Part shown: positions 31,991-43,477 of the stretch, piece after piece
How positions within the stretch are numbered: position 1 is the stretch's first letter
Layout of the letters: every line of letters begins with the position of its first letter
From: Labia minor
Taxonomy: Eukaryota; Arthropoda; Insecta; Dermaptera; Spongiphoridae
Length of the DNA stretch: 64,000 nucleotides
Reading direction: 5' to 3'
Assembly: GCA_963082975.1 (NCBI GenBank)
Contig: OY720345.1
Coordinates: 1,377,001 to 1,441,000 of the forward strand
Notes under the pieces: model-generated
Seen by the model: the letters and a program-made list of their open reading frames with translations, nothing else
Databases searched by the model: none
Told to the model about the DNA's origin: nothing
Program-made: the position numbers and the translations under genes

Positions 31991-32339
31991 TATGTTGAAA
32001 AATATAGCAAAAAAAAAAATTGAAAAACATCGTTTTTCTTGGTCAGGTCGGAAACTTTTCAGCCACCCTCGTATACAATACGAAATCTAGTATTCAATTA
32101 ACATTTTTTTAAAACACAAAATCAAATTACAATTTATAGATTTTTTTTTTTTGAAAGACCCACTTTTGGAATACGCCACCTAGTGTCAATGGGGGCAACT
32201 TATGTGGTTAGACGATGAGACGATGATAGAATTTTTATGGCTTTTATATATATAACCAGCTGGTCAGAGCGCCTTCGGCGCTCTTCACAGCTGGACGGGG
32301 GCTCCGCCCCCTGTACCCCCGAGTGGTACATCGTATTTG

Positions 32340-32560
32340 GTTATTATCCTTCGTGATTACATTCAATTTTTCTACATATTCAAATTTTACATTTTGTATA
32401 TTAAGATTTTGTATGTTAATACTGTTCCTCTTTGTCACTAAATACTTTTTCTTATCACTATTAATTTCAAACCTCCATTAATTTTTCCTCGCTATCTGTA
32501 ATTGCAATTGCCGAATCTCTTATAATATTTAAGACGTCTGCTTAGCCTAACTTTTCAATT
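32340..32560 (-). pseudogene. LINE RT scrap in Helitron A
   Basis: Minus-strand reading contains SINIQNLNIQNVKFEYVEK and LNVITKDNN, the segment after the RT catalytic loop seen also at 44240-44420. Frames are broken. Confidence 0.6.
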
Positions 32561-33204
32561 TTTTTGTTTAATTGCATTTCGAGTGATGTTTTGAAAAACT
32601 GTTTAGCGCCCCAAGTTGTTATAAAACAAACAATTTTAGCTAGTATAATAAGATTAATCCAAGTAATATCGTCTATTTCTATTCACTCCTTATGGTAGCG
32701 GCCCAGTCGATGATGTTATATGGATCGTTAATTAACCATTAACCATTCACCGAATCGCCATTCAAATAATAACATACAAACAGAAAAGTAGGCGTGTTAA
32801 TATAAAATATATACCTGTGACACTGAACTATGACTCGACCCTTTAACCAATTTATAGAATTTATTTTTATATACTTTAAAAATTTTACAATTTTTTAATT
32901 ATTTATTATAATTGTTAAATGGGATTTATAAAAATGACCCATTAAAAATTTGTTTCCTAAAATGTTTCAAATAAATTAAAATAAATTGATTTTCATTTCA
33001 ATATATTAAAACCTTTTCAAATTTACTTGATCAAATAAAATAATTGATCCTATACATCCAACAACGAGCTATCACTCGACCATAAAAAAATAACAAAATT
33101 GTATCAAATACCATTTATTATTCAATGTTATTACAATCATTCACACCAATATTAATATTAGATAATTACATCAATCTAATTAAAATTAATATAACTTTAA
33201 TATA

Positions 33205-33206
33205 TT

Positions 33207-33235
<29 letters not shown>
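33205..33235. repeat. Poly(T) tract
   Basis: About 25 consecutive T, followed by TAGTGTGTTAGGGG. Confidence 0.8.
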
Positions 33236-33238
<3 letters not shown>

Positions 33239-33439
33239 AGTGTGTTAGGGGAAAGCTCTACCAGCCAACGTGTGGGGCTCTCACCCACTAAAACCCCAAT
33301 CACACTTTAAGTAAGGCCTATTCTATATAGTAATCTCATATTTTAACTCATAATTCTTTAATCATTTCCTATTTTATCGCATAACTCTTATGTTTCAACA
33401 ATTCTCTATTCCAAGACATTTTTTCCAAGTTCTATTAAT

Positions 33440-33700
33440 ATGTTATTTTACTGTGAGAGGAATTTAGCCTCTCACCCAACCTCCTATTCTTCGGAGGACC
33501 ATTTCTTCCGCTTTCGTCAGCCCTGACCCTGCTTCCCACCGGGGTTGGTTACCACGATCTTCCACAAGGTTGCTCAGGTTACCAATGAACACCACCAAGG
33601 AGGTGAAAGTCGGAATTAAGTAGGAGAGGCTAAGTCACACTAACAGGATACAGTGTCATATATTGCGCATCACTACCCCATTTGGTGTTTCCATATATTC
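33440..33700 (-). other. GC-rich block 3' of the helicase remnant
   Basis: Contrasts strongly with its flanks (CACCGGGGTTGGTTACCACG; AAGGTTGCTCAGGTTACC). It follows the helicase stop codon in element orientation, so it is most simply the Helitron 3' untranslated region, but it is not found in the other Helitron A copies here. Confidence 0.4.
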
Positions 33701-33705
33701 ATCTA

Positions 33706-33819
33706 TTAATTTAATACCTCTTTCCAAACAACATTTCGAGTATAACATTCATTCTCAGGTGGTAATAGAACCTTCAAATTTTTTCCATTCTTAACTCTTG
33801 AAAAAGCTACATAAAGCAT
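33706..33819 (-). pseudogene. Helitron helicase C-terminal fragment
   Basis: The last 37 codons before a stop read MLYVAFSRVKNGKN, then LKVLLPPENE and TRNVVWKEVLN. This fits the end of the PIF1-type helicase of Helitron Rep/Hel proteins, where LYVA(L/F)SRV is helicase motif VI and (K/R)N(I/V)V(Y/W)KEVL is the terminal motif. The frame stays open upstream to about 33960, but that sequence no longer resembles a helicase, so deletion or rearrangement has removed the rest. It is the only trace of an autonomous Helitron in the window. Confidence 0.7.
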
Positions 33820-34190
33820 TCTCTTAATTATATTCAAATAATTAATTAATTCTCTTGAAGAATTTCTAAACGTCACGCTCTTAGCCGGTTTCAGTAAAGA
33901 TGCGATGATCGTTATCGAAAATCTTCTAATTGCTCTGAAACAATTTTTAAAATTTTTAATGTTTGGATATGTGTTTATGCAATGAAAACAGATATCAGTA
34001 TAACAAATATATTTTTAATTTTATTGAATTTTTATAATATAAATAAATAAGATATAAGAAGCGGTGGCTTGATTGAAATTTATATACACTTTAATATTAT
34101 TTTTTAATAAAAAGAGAATTTATTAAAAATTAAAAATAAAAAAAGAAGCCTATTTTAATAAAAAAATATAAAGATCTCCTTTTTGCCAAG

Positions 34191-34614
34191 GCCAAAAATG
34201 AGGTATTTTCACGCTTACCTTTTCGATGGTAGCATTCGTTTTCGTTTCAATTTCCGGCATTTTGAAAATCGTATGATTCCTTTTTGATTTTTTTTTCATC
34301 AGCTTCGGGGTCACCACTTGTTAATTTTTAATTAATAACAACAAAGATAATTTATTTATGCTTACACTTTTTATTTAAGCTAAAGCTTTGTACATATTAG
34401 CTTATAATAATGTTTACTAATACATCTCATTAATCAACAATTAACAATCTAATTAATTATATCAAAAAATATAAACAACTTAATATTTATGATGATAAAA
34501 ATAAAATTGATGAAACAAATCTTCTTTTAAACGTTGTGTGAAACAATTTCAAATAATTTAAATGTAAAACTATTAATGAAATTAAAAAATCAAATATATG
34601 AATATAATATAAAT
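34191..34614. other. AT-rich DNA, nothing recognised
   Basis: A short less-AT stretch at 34180-34310; no family match. Confidence 0.45.
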
Positions 34615-34865
34615 ATTTTTAATTTTATTTTAAGAATAGATATATATATCTCACAGGCGGTGGTTGTGACGTCATCCATATATTATAAATTTAAATTAAG
34701 AAGAACTAATAAAGTTTCGTGAGATGTGATCAATAAAACTCAATTTTTCTTTATAAATACTATCTCTGTTGTGAATTTCAAAAAAATCGTTAGAGCGGTT
34801 TTTGAGAACAATGAAACAAAGAAACAATTTTTACTCGTATAAGAAGATAAGATAAGATAATATAA
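34615..34865 (-). repeat. Dispersed repeat family C
   Basis: Contains TAGAGCGGTTTTTGAGAAC, ATACTATCTCTGTTGTGAAT, GTGACGTCATCCATATA and an AAGATAAGATAAGAT end. Colinear in reverse with 3955-4330. Confidence 0.65.
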
Positions 34866-35774
34866 TATAGATATAATATGAATTTATTTAGAATTCTTAT
34901 CTTGTAAACTATAAATAAAAAGGATATAGAGTTGTTTAAAATTAAAAAAAAGTATATTCTAAACTTAGTGGTTTTCAAAATATTTTTAATTTCTTCTTTA
35001 ATTAACTTTTTTAATTTATAATTCAACATACTATATATTTTTCAATTAGTATATTAATCAATAGAGATTATTTTCTTGTTTCGACAATATAATTTGTTCA
35101 TAGGTATATAGGTACTTTTATTTAATAATTTTTTTAAAAATAAAAAATGAAGTATGAAAAATTTGTTTCCATAAAGATCTCCAAGGGTAAAAAAAATACT
35201 GTACCACCTATATTCTCTGTTTTATTATGTAACATTATATAGTACAATATGAATAATATATTTATTTTGAATATAAAAAATTTTTATAAATTTTTTTAAA
35301 AAAAAATCTAAATAAGTAAAATTAATTGTTAAAATAAATAAATAAATATTTAACTAAATGGATTCTTTTAATTCGTTGATAGATCATGGAGAAATAATAT
35401 TAGTAACATAACATGTAAAATATAATAAACCAAAAATATATGAATTTATATGACATTCAACCTTATATATATATATAAATAAATATTATAAAATCAATTT
35501 TATTTGTTTCGTAGATTCATAACCTTAAAACGTTAAAATCAAATTAAAATTGAATTTATTAGATATACTTGTCTCTTGTCACTTTGGTTTTAATGAATTT
35601 TCACAACTAATATAAGTCCTTGATTACAAATACAATATAGTATGTATTCTTTACAAACGTCAAATGTAGAATGTGATGGGTTGTTTTGTAAGGATGTGCT
35701 TAGAAAGAGAAGAAGGGGAATTAAATCAAATTTCCATTAGTAATCTAAAAAAAAAAAATGATTAAACAAGCTCT
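34866..35774. other. AT-rich DNA, nothing recognised
   Basis: Low-complexity sequence without supported open frames. Confidence 0.5.
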
Positions 35775-36010
35775 TAATAAAGGAGCGTGTGCGAGGGTCC
35801 CTCCCGGATGTTAAGGGTGGAAGAGAGGGCAGAGATTGCCGCGGCAATGGTATCCAGGTAACGGCGGCCGCCATCTCGTCCCCAACAAGTGTCTGCCCCC
35901 CACCCCCACCCCTCCAGGCCTGCCATCAGCTACCTCAATAAACATGGCACGCACATTGATCCCGGGCCTTTTCCTTGTTTCTCTCTTTCTATTGGATAGA
36001 TATTTCTTTT
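35775..36010. other. GC-rich island, candidate exon or regulatory element
   Basis: The most GC-rich stretch of the window: GTCCCTCCCGGATG, CCGCGGCAATGG, GGCGGCCGCC, then CCCCCCACCCCCACCCCTCC. It is followed by a 24-base poly(A) at 36037-36060. Both strands are open for 70-96 codons, but the peptides are low-complexity. An unannotated exon, a CpG-rich promoter or a conserved non-coding element are all possible. Confidence 0.3.
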
Positions 36011-36036
36011 CTCGATTACGAATATACATATCTCAA

Positions 36037-36070
36037 AAAAAAAAAAAAAAAAAAAAAAAAGAAAAAAAGA
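36037..36070. repeat. Poly(A) tract
   Basis: About 24 A followed by GAAAAAAAG. Confidence 0.8.
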
Positions 36071-39000
36071 AATGTATATGCCTATACCATAACATCCCTT
36101 ATATAAAACAATATTATTTAAATTGAAAAGAAAAAAAGAATCAAATCTAAATGAATATTCAATAAAATATATAATTGCCAATGAAGAGAAATTTTATCGA
36201 TTTAGAAGAGAATGGGTAGATGGGGAAATATAATATTCCAGGGGTGAGATGATTCTTCGATTGAAAACAACCTTGGAATTGGAGGAAAATGATTCTTGAG
36301 ATGTTATTGAATTTTCCCTTTAACTTGATTTATACTACCCATTCATTTATAAATTTAATCTCTCAGAAGAGTATATAATCGACAAAGGAATTGTATCTCC
36401 TATACTCCTATTAACCTGCAGACTACGAGTTTTCAAACCTTACATTTATTTTACTTAGCACAGATGAAATGTAAAAATTATTTAAAAAATCAAAAAAACA
36501 ATTTATTCAAATTATTCTCTTTCTCTCTCTCTCTTTAAATATCTAAAGTATAACTAAAATTATAAAAAATAAGTATTTATTTATATTTAAATTAATAAAT
36601 TAACTAAAGAAATATTTATAGTTCAATTTATTATTATTATACATCTATGATATATATATATAATATCCGCTTTTAATAAAATTATATTAATTATACAAAT
36701 AAAATTTCTAGCAGCTACAATCCTATATAAAAAAAAAATAATATAATATAATATCCAACAAAGCAATTTGATTTGTAATTCATTAGATTATTACGTAGAT
36801 TTTTAACATAATAACGTATGTTATTTTATTGGCTTGCCATTTCCGGGATCACTTTCCTAATTAACTTCCTGTTTGTTGTTCCCTAACAAGTGACAGGCAA
36901 CCCTCATCCATTAAAATCATCTCCATTGTTAGTTAACAACATTTCATTTTACGTGAGAATTGTTATCTTTTTTTTTCATGAGAATGGCCTGCCTTGAGCA
37001 GTCAATAACATTTTTTTCTTTTCATAATCTATTTCCCCCTTGGGATGTTTACGCCAATTATTTCTTTTTCACAAAAGTTAAAAATTTATTCATTTTTCTT
37101 ATTTATTTTTCCTCCTACTTATTTTTCAAGTTATGTTAAGCTATATGGTCCAAGAAAATATCGCTTCGAGGAAAATAATATAATTTTTGAAATATAAATA
37201 TTAAAAGGAACATATTTACTTAAATTTATATTAGCCAACATGTTGCATTAAGAATTGTTTTGTAAATGTAAATGAAAAATATAAAAATAATGTAAATAAC
37301 TACTACAGAAATTATTAAGTAAAAATCTTCAAATGCATGCATGATAAACAATAATGCATAATAATAATAATAATAATCTATAAGTTGAGTTAATTGATTG
37401 ATTGATCTATTCTATTATAGTTAAACAAAATATCAATTATGAATGAGATGAAAAAAACAAACAAACAAAATTAAAATATAATAATTTATGAAAAAAAATA
37501 TACAAATTTATAATTATATATTAATTACTTAACACGTATTCATTTCATTAACAATATACACATCTTTGTAATTATACCATGTACACTATGTATTATATAT
37601 ATAATAAAAATAAATATAATAAGCAAGAAAAATCTCGATGTCAATTTAAACATTGATTTTGGAAATTTTTATTTCATATAAGTATAATAATTTCTTTTAT
37701 AAAATTAAATGAAATGAAATTTTTATCTGTCTATTTTATGCATTATGCACTTAATAAAATGTATATAAAAAATTAAATTAAATTTTAATCGAATTCTATT
37801 CAATCGATTATAAAGATGTCAAATGATAAACAGAAACGTCGACATTCAATTGGATTACAATTATTCCAATAATAATATTAATAATAATATTTATAATAAT
37901 AAAATAATATTAATACTAATAATACATTTCAAATTAAAATTACATTAAAAAAATAACTAAAATAAATACCATCATGTTATATTAAAATCATTGAAATTCT
38001 ATTTTCAATATATAAATTATTTATTAATGGTGGTCTCATTCATGATCCCGTCTCTTGTTTTATTTTATTTTATTTTATTTTTTATTTTTTTTGCTTTTTG
38101 TTTGTTCAAGGTTATTTAATTTATACTTCACTCCATCATATGATTATATGATTATATCCCGAGGCTTAATAATCTAATTCATATTTTTTCTTCTTTTTTT
38201 TTTACTTTCTCTATATTATTTTAATTAAAATATCGATTATTATAATATAATTTTTTTTATTTATCATATTTTAGAAATTTATTAAAAATAAATATATAAG
38301 CACATTTATGTTTTATTTATTATATATATGTATATGGCATTAGTAAAACTCACTCATATGTAAAAATATGAAAAATACAAAAGGAACATATAAAATCTCT
38401 TTGGTATGTAATACTCCTAATATATTTACGGTGAAATCATTATTAAATCAAAATGTTAAGAATAAAAATTTCAAATTTTTGAAAATATTTTATGTAAATG
38501 TAAATGATAATATTATAGTTAAATCAATGATGACATTGGATTATTTACTGGGTAGAGAAACCATTTCAAAGAAATTATCTGGTATGATTTATGTAAATAG
38601 ATAAATGAATGAAAAAATAATCAAGTTATTATACATACATTTATAAAATTTATAATAGTGTATTTTTAGTATTGTATATAATAAAAACAAGCATATACCA
38701 ATATAATTTATTTAAATCATTTCCCTCTGTCATGTATTTTGTTTTTTATTTTGTAAATTTATACCTACAGAGGATTATTATTCATCAAAATATTCATTTT
38801 CCGGTATGAGAATATGATGTACTGGAATATATTATAAATATTTGGTTTACTGAAAAATTTAGCTTAAATTCTAAGGCTTATTATAGATCCCATTTGGTAG
38901 GTGATTCATTTTAATTTTTATATTAACAGAAATAGTCTGAGGAACAGCAAAAATAATAGACTGAATGAAATACTGACAAAACAAATAATAATAATAATAA

Positions 39001-40655
39001 AAGAAAATTGAAAAAATATACTATACATATTATAGAGAATATAATACATTTTTAGTTGATACAAAAATTGAATCTTTTCATCTTCTTTTTATAACTAGTT
39101 TATCTCTTTTTTTCAATGTTTTTTTTTTTAATCTTGAGTTAAACACCTAACACAACTCTCATTCACATACCTATTTAAATTCTCCCTCTTTGTAAAAAAC
39201 TCTCTACTATATTATTTTCTTTCTTTAATTACAATAAAATAATTTTATTTTAATATTAAATAATAGAAAAATAATACTAGATAAGAGTAATATGTAGTTT
39301 AAAATAATAAATAAATAAATAAATAAAAAGTTTGTAAATAATTGCTAATCTGATATAATATATGTATATACTGTTCTAAAATACTAATATAAAATAAATC
39401 GAATATAAAATTATTGTTCTATATATAATAAAAAGAAAAATATTTATTAAAAAAATTATTAAATCAATCTGTTATAGGGGTTTCGATTCATTATTTTCAA
39501 TCAACAATTTAACATACTATCTCCAAAACAAAAAAATGTCGTTTACCGATATAAAAACCAAAAAAAAAAAAAAAAAAACTTTTATTTGAATATTTTTATT
39601 TACTTACCCGATTTATATGATATCACAAGTGCAGCTTTTCAATTAATCAACTCGGATAATTAATTTTAATAAATCTACAAAATTCCAACCAGAAAATAGA
39701 CATTACGCTCGAAGCCTTGTATATGCCTTATTTTTTTATTATTATTATTATTTTTTTTTTTAATAAAATTTCACAGGGTTACAAATTTCAATTCTCGCTA
39801 ATTAAATTATCACAAATGATTGAACTCATATAAGGGGGCAGGAGGTACTAATTACCAACCTGTTCACAAGGGAAATCACAATATTCCACGCCTCTTTGTC
39901 TTTACAAATGTCTGTGAATTTCGTTTCTTTTTCTAACATCATTTTTTTTTTGTTCCTTTTTGTCCAAAACAAGATTAAATAAAAATGTGAGAATTAATAT
40001 AATAATTAAAATATATCAAAATAAAATTCTTTTTTAAAATAATATTTGATTAGATAACACTGAATTCATTAAGATAATTGGTTATGTAATTTTTTTTTTT
40101 TTTTATTATTATATAACGAGAACCTACTCGTTAATGAAACAACATACAAATTAATTATATTGAAAATAAAACAATGTGTAATCCTTAATGTCATTGTGCA
40201 TGGATTACCAATTATAATATTTTTATTTCATAAATTTCTTACTTACTAAAATAAGCCATGAAAACAAATTGAAAAAATATTAAAAAATAAATAAATAAAA
40301 AATAAAAATTGAATAACCAAAAATTTTATAAATATCTTTTGATTTTATTGACTTTTATCATTTAGTGATAAAATCTATTAATTATATTTTCTGTAGGTAA
40401 CTGCAAATGTATTTTATTAATTTAAATTAAAAATGATGAAAATTAGTCTTAATTGTATGTTTTTAAATTGATTCTATTTAAAGAATCTTACCCTTCATAT
40501 ATATTAAGAGAAATCTATAGATAATATTATTTTTGATTTCCCAATCCCATTTTTAATTAATACAATACCAAGAAAAAGTAATGCTAAAAATGAATATTAA
40601 ATTGTAAATTGTAAATTGTAAATTTGACACACATCTTAATATTAAGATGATTACT
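36071..40655. other. Long AT-rich stretch without genes
   Basis: 4.6 kb of simple A/T-rich DNA. Slightly less AT-rich patches at 36240-36300, 36830-36930 (CTAACAAGTGACAGGCAACC) and 39830-39910 carry no coding signal. The 78-codon open frame at 38368 is Asn/Lys-rich and looks like chance. Confidence 0.5.
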
Positions 40656-40960
40656 ATCTTGGTTTAAAGAGACCTGTTTAATTCACCTGTGTGAATACAC
40701 CCACCACCTTCATTCTCTTCTATTTCGTTAATAGTCTTACAGTTTGTGTGAATCTAACATATGTAAGTTCCTTCTCTGGTCACAGATTAATGTTAATTAC
40801 TTCCCATCTCTTTCTTCTTATCTATTGTAGATCTATAGTAGATAAATCTTCATGTGAGAAAGAAGGTGGGTTGCTATGCATGTATCCAATTGCCCGAAAC
40901 AACTCATCTTCCTGTCTCCAAGGGCAACCGTCACCCCTCATACAATTATAGAGGTACATA
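40656..40960. other. Balanced-composition island, candidate regulatory DNA
   Basis: About 300 bases of mixed sequence with an E-box CACCTGTG (40685), CACCCACCACC (Gli-like) and AGTTCCTTCTCTGGTCAC. Open frames of 68-86 codons occur on both strands but are unremarkable. Confidence 0.3.
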
Positions 40961-41272
40961 TGAAATAATAAAAGGGGATGAAACATGAAACTTTTTATAA
41001 TATAAATAATATCCATTCCATTTTTCATTTTAAGCTATTGAAAAATTGCCATTGCAAAATTTATTTATGTAGAGGTCTGGAAATTGGTAGTCAGCAAACA
41101 GGGGTAGTGAAATTAAGAAGAAGGTTCTTGCTGGTTGTGAAATTTTCATTTCTTCATATAAACTCATTAAACTCTTTAGCCAATATAAAATTATAAAATT
41201 AATTGTTATGTTTTTCCATTACATATAATATATACTTTAATGATATTATAGAAATATCATTAAAGTAAATTT

Positions 41273-41588
41273 AATCTAATCAAAAACATACCTGTTAAAA
41301 AGGGGGCCAAGTTCCTATCGGCTATTTGTTTGCCTAGAAAGGGTTCAAATCCATCCCAATGCCAAGTTTAGATGCACTTCAAAATCATTCATAATCATTT
41401 TTATCAACAGCCTGATCCACTGGTAAACATTTGGCATTCCCAAGAATCGCCACCACACCCAGGCACGCCACTTTATTCACGTCAACGGTCCATCTGGCCG
41501 AAATTCACTTTACCATACACCCAACTTAAAATATGGTATAGTTGTTAAAATACGTAGGTACTTGGTTTAAAATATCTACAATTTTAAT
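41273..41588 (+). repeat. Family E long inverted repeat, left arm
   Basis: Starts AATCTAATCAAAAACATACC; pairs with 41628-41965 along its whole length, except for a 21-base gap near 41460 where the arm lacks the CCTCCGCCTCCTGCATCC segment. Confidence 0.8.
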
Positions 41589-41627
41589 GTTAAAATACGT
41601 AGGTACATGGTTTAAAATTTAATAAGT

Positions 41628-41965
41628 ATTAAAATTGTAGATATTTTAAACCAAGTACCTACGTATTTTAACAACTATACCATATTTTAAGTTGGGTGTA
41701 TGGTAAAGTGAATTTCGGCCAGATGGACCGTTGACGTGAATAAAGTGGCGTGCCTGGATGCAGGAGGCGGAGGACTGGGTGTGGTGGCGATTCTTTGGAA
41801 TGCCAAATGTTTACCAGTGGATCAGGCTGTTGATAAAAATGATTATGAATGATTTTGAAGTGCATCTAAACTTGGCATTGGGATGGATTTGAACCCTTTT
41901 TTAGGCAAACAAATAGCCGATAGGAACTTGGCCCTCTTTTTAACAGGTATGTTTTTGATTAGATT
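41628..41965 (-). repeat. Family E long inverted repeat, right arm
   Basis: Reverse complement of the left arm; the 39-nt spacer between them repeats part of the arm end (AAAATACGTAGGTAC). The same arm, in the left-arm orientation, occurs at 48237-48508. Confidence 0.8.
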
Positions 41966-42755
41966 TATAATTTACACCTAACGCTACTTGTATAGGTAAA
42001 ATGTCACTTCCGGTAGTCAGATCATGATGAAATTTGGTATCTGAATTTTTTTCATATTTTTAAATCTATATACAAAATATGAAGCAAATATCTCGAAGCA
42101 AACTGGTACTTTACTTGAAAGGTAAACGCAACCAGTGTAGGTAAAGTACCACTTCCGGTTGACCGATTTTGACGAAATTTTAAAAGAAATCTACAAACTG
42201 TGAATAATATCGGTGTACCAAATTTCGAAGTCCTAGCTTGATTAGTTTCTGACAAAACCAATGAATTCGTTTGAATTCGTTAAAATCGCATTGATATTCG
42301 ATCATAACAACTCAAGCTTGACCGATTTCTTAAATTTCATAATTTTTTGTTAACCTACTTATAACACACGACCTGTATGCCAAATTTCATAGCGCTAGGA
42401 CAATTGGAAATACCCTAAGAATTTTGTTGACCAATCAGTGAATCAGTTCCAAAATAAGCTATTTTCACAGGGTCATATTTCAGGATCTACTGAAGCTATA
42501 ACTATGAAATTTGGCATACTGCTTTAGTTCTAGTATATGACTACGTAGATAAAATTTTATCTCTGTATCTCTGTACTTGCAATAGGCACTGAGATACATG
42601 GGGGTCAAAAGTGACTCCAAACCATTCGTGTAAATATACTTACGGCATGCGCGCGGCTTGCTGGAACTTGGCCGGCGCACTGCCGTGCGCATAGATTCCC
42701 TAAACGCCATTCTGAACGCGGTTGATATGCTCATTTTTTTTTTTTTTTTATATTA
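41966..42755 (+). repeat. Family E body, unclassified mobile element
   Basis: Series of TCACTTCCGGT..GACGAAATTT blocks, then a GC-rich end with GGCATGCGCGCGGC and GCCGGCGCACTGCC. It terminates in poly(T) at 42735-42749. Blocks 42052-42268 recur at 48535-48752. The poly(T) end could be the 3' tail of a minus-strand retroposon. No recognisable protein. Confidence 0.5.
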
Positions 42756-43477
42756 TTTTTATTAGACATTGATAATATTTTATAGGAAAGAAGAATTATT
42801 CAAATAAAAAATAAGAATAATTTAAAAAATAAAAAAAATACATTAATAAATATAATCTAATGATATGTTATTAAATTAATTAAAATGATTACTTATAGAA
42901 TAATCAAAAAATGATAATGATGAAATGTTGTTTGAATATTAGAATAATTCATTTAAATATTATAATGCTTCTTTTTATGAGAGAATTGCTAATATATATT
43001 CATAATAAAAGTTGTATTTAATCCTTGTTTATATTATATTAAAAGAAAAATCATAAAAAATTGAAATTAAAAAATATTTTTCGATTAAAAAATTATGCGC
43101 CTTTCAATTTACATCTTTATTTGTTAATATCCCAAATATGTAAATATTTAAGTAACGAAACATGCAAATAAAAATCAAATAAACAAATAAATTCAATATT
43201 CCATTTAATACCCATCTCAGTCGTTTTCTGACAAAATATTTCCAATCATTTTTTTCTTTTTTTTTTTTTTCTTTTCGCTTAGGGTGAAGTATTAGATGCT
43301 ATAGAAATGCTGTTAAAAATACATGAATTATTTTGAAAGGTATAGGTGGAGGAGGTAAATAAATGAAATGAGATTCATATTTATTAAAAAAAATCACATG
43401 AATAAATAAACTTTCCATTAAAAAGAAATTTTATTATTAAAATGAATTTGAATATAATATGTAATTTTATTGTAATA
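42756..43477. other. AT-rich DNA, nothing recognised
   Basis: Low-complexity sequence leading to the Helitron A terminus. Confidence 0.5.

Larger units (their letters stand above)
31495..32071 (+). mobile_element. Internally deleted mariner with intact inverted repeats
   Basis: Flanked by TA on both sides. The left end CGAGGGTGGCCTGAAAAGTT and the right end AAACTTTTCAGCCACCCTCG form inverted repeats of about 55 bp, extending through GACCTGACCAAGAAAAACGA. The interior is a small piece of transposase plus an expanded TTAATTAA array. At about 580 bp it is less than half of a normal mariner (~1.3 kb) and cannot encode an enzyme. Intact ends mean it could still be mobilised in trans. Confidence 0.85.
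32256..34190 (-). mobile_element. Helitron A copy with helicase and LINE remnants
   Basis: The minus strand ends CAGCTGG|T at 32256, with CTGG still fitting CTRR. The terminal hairpin is GAGCGCC/GGCGCTC and the GGGGGC/GCCCCC hairpin follows. A short LINE RT scrap spans about 32340-32560; the C-terminal part found in other copies is deleted. Farther upstream in element orientation are a GC-rich block (33440-33700) and the helicase C terminus (33706-33819). About 34100-34165 matches the 17340-17400 part of the copy at 16211. The 5' end is not resolved, so the upper boundary is approximate and internal material may be composite. Confidence 0.5.

Noticed and set aside
38368-38604. 78-codon Asn/Lys-rich frame
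   Set aside because: Composition expected by chance in AT-rich DNA; no promoter or homology.
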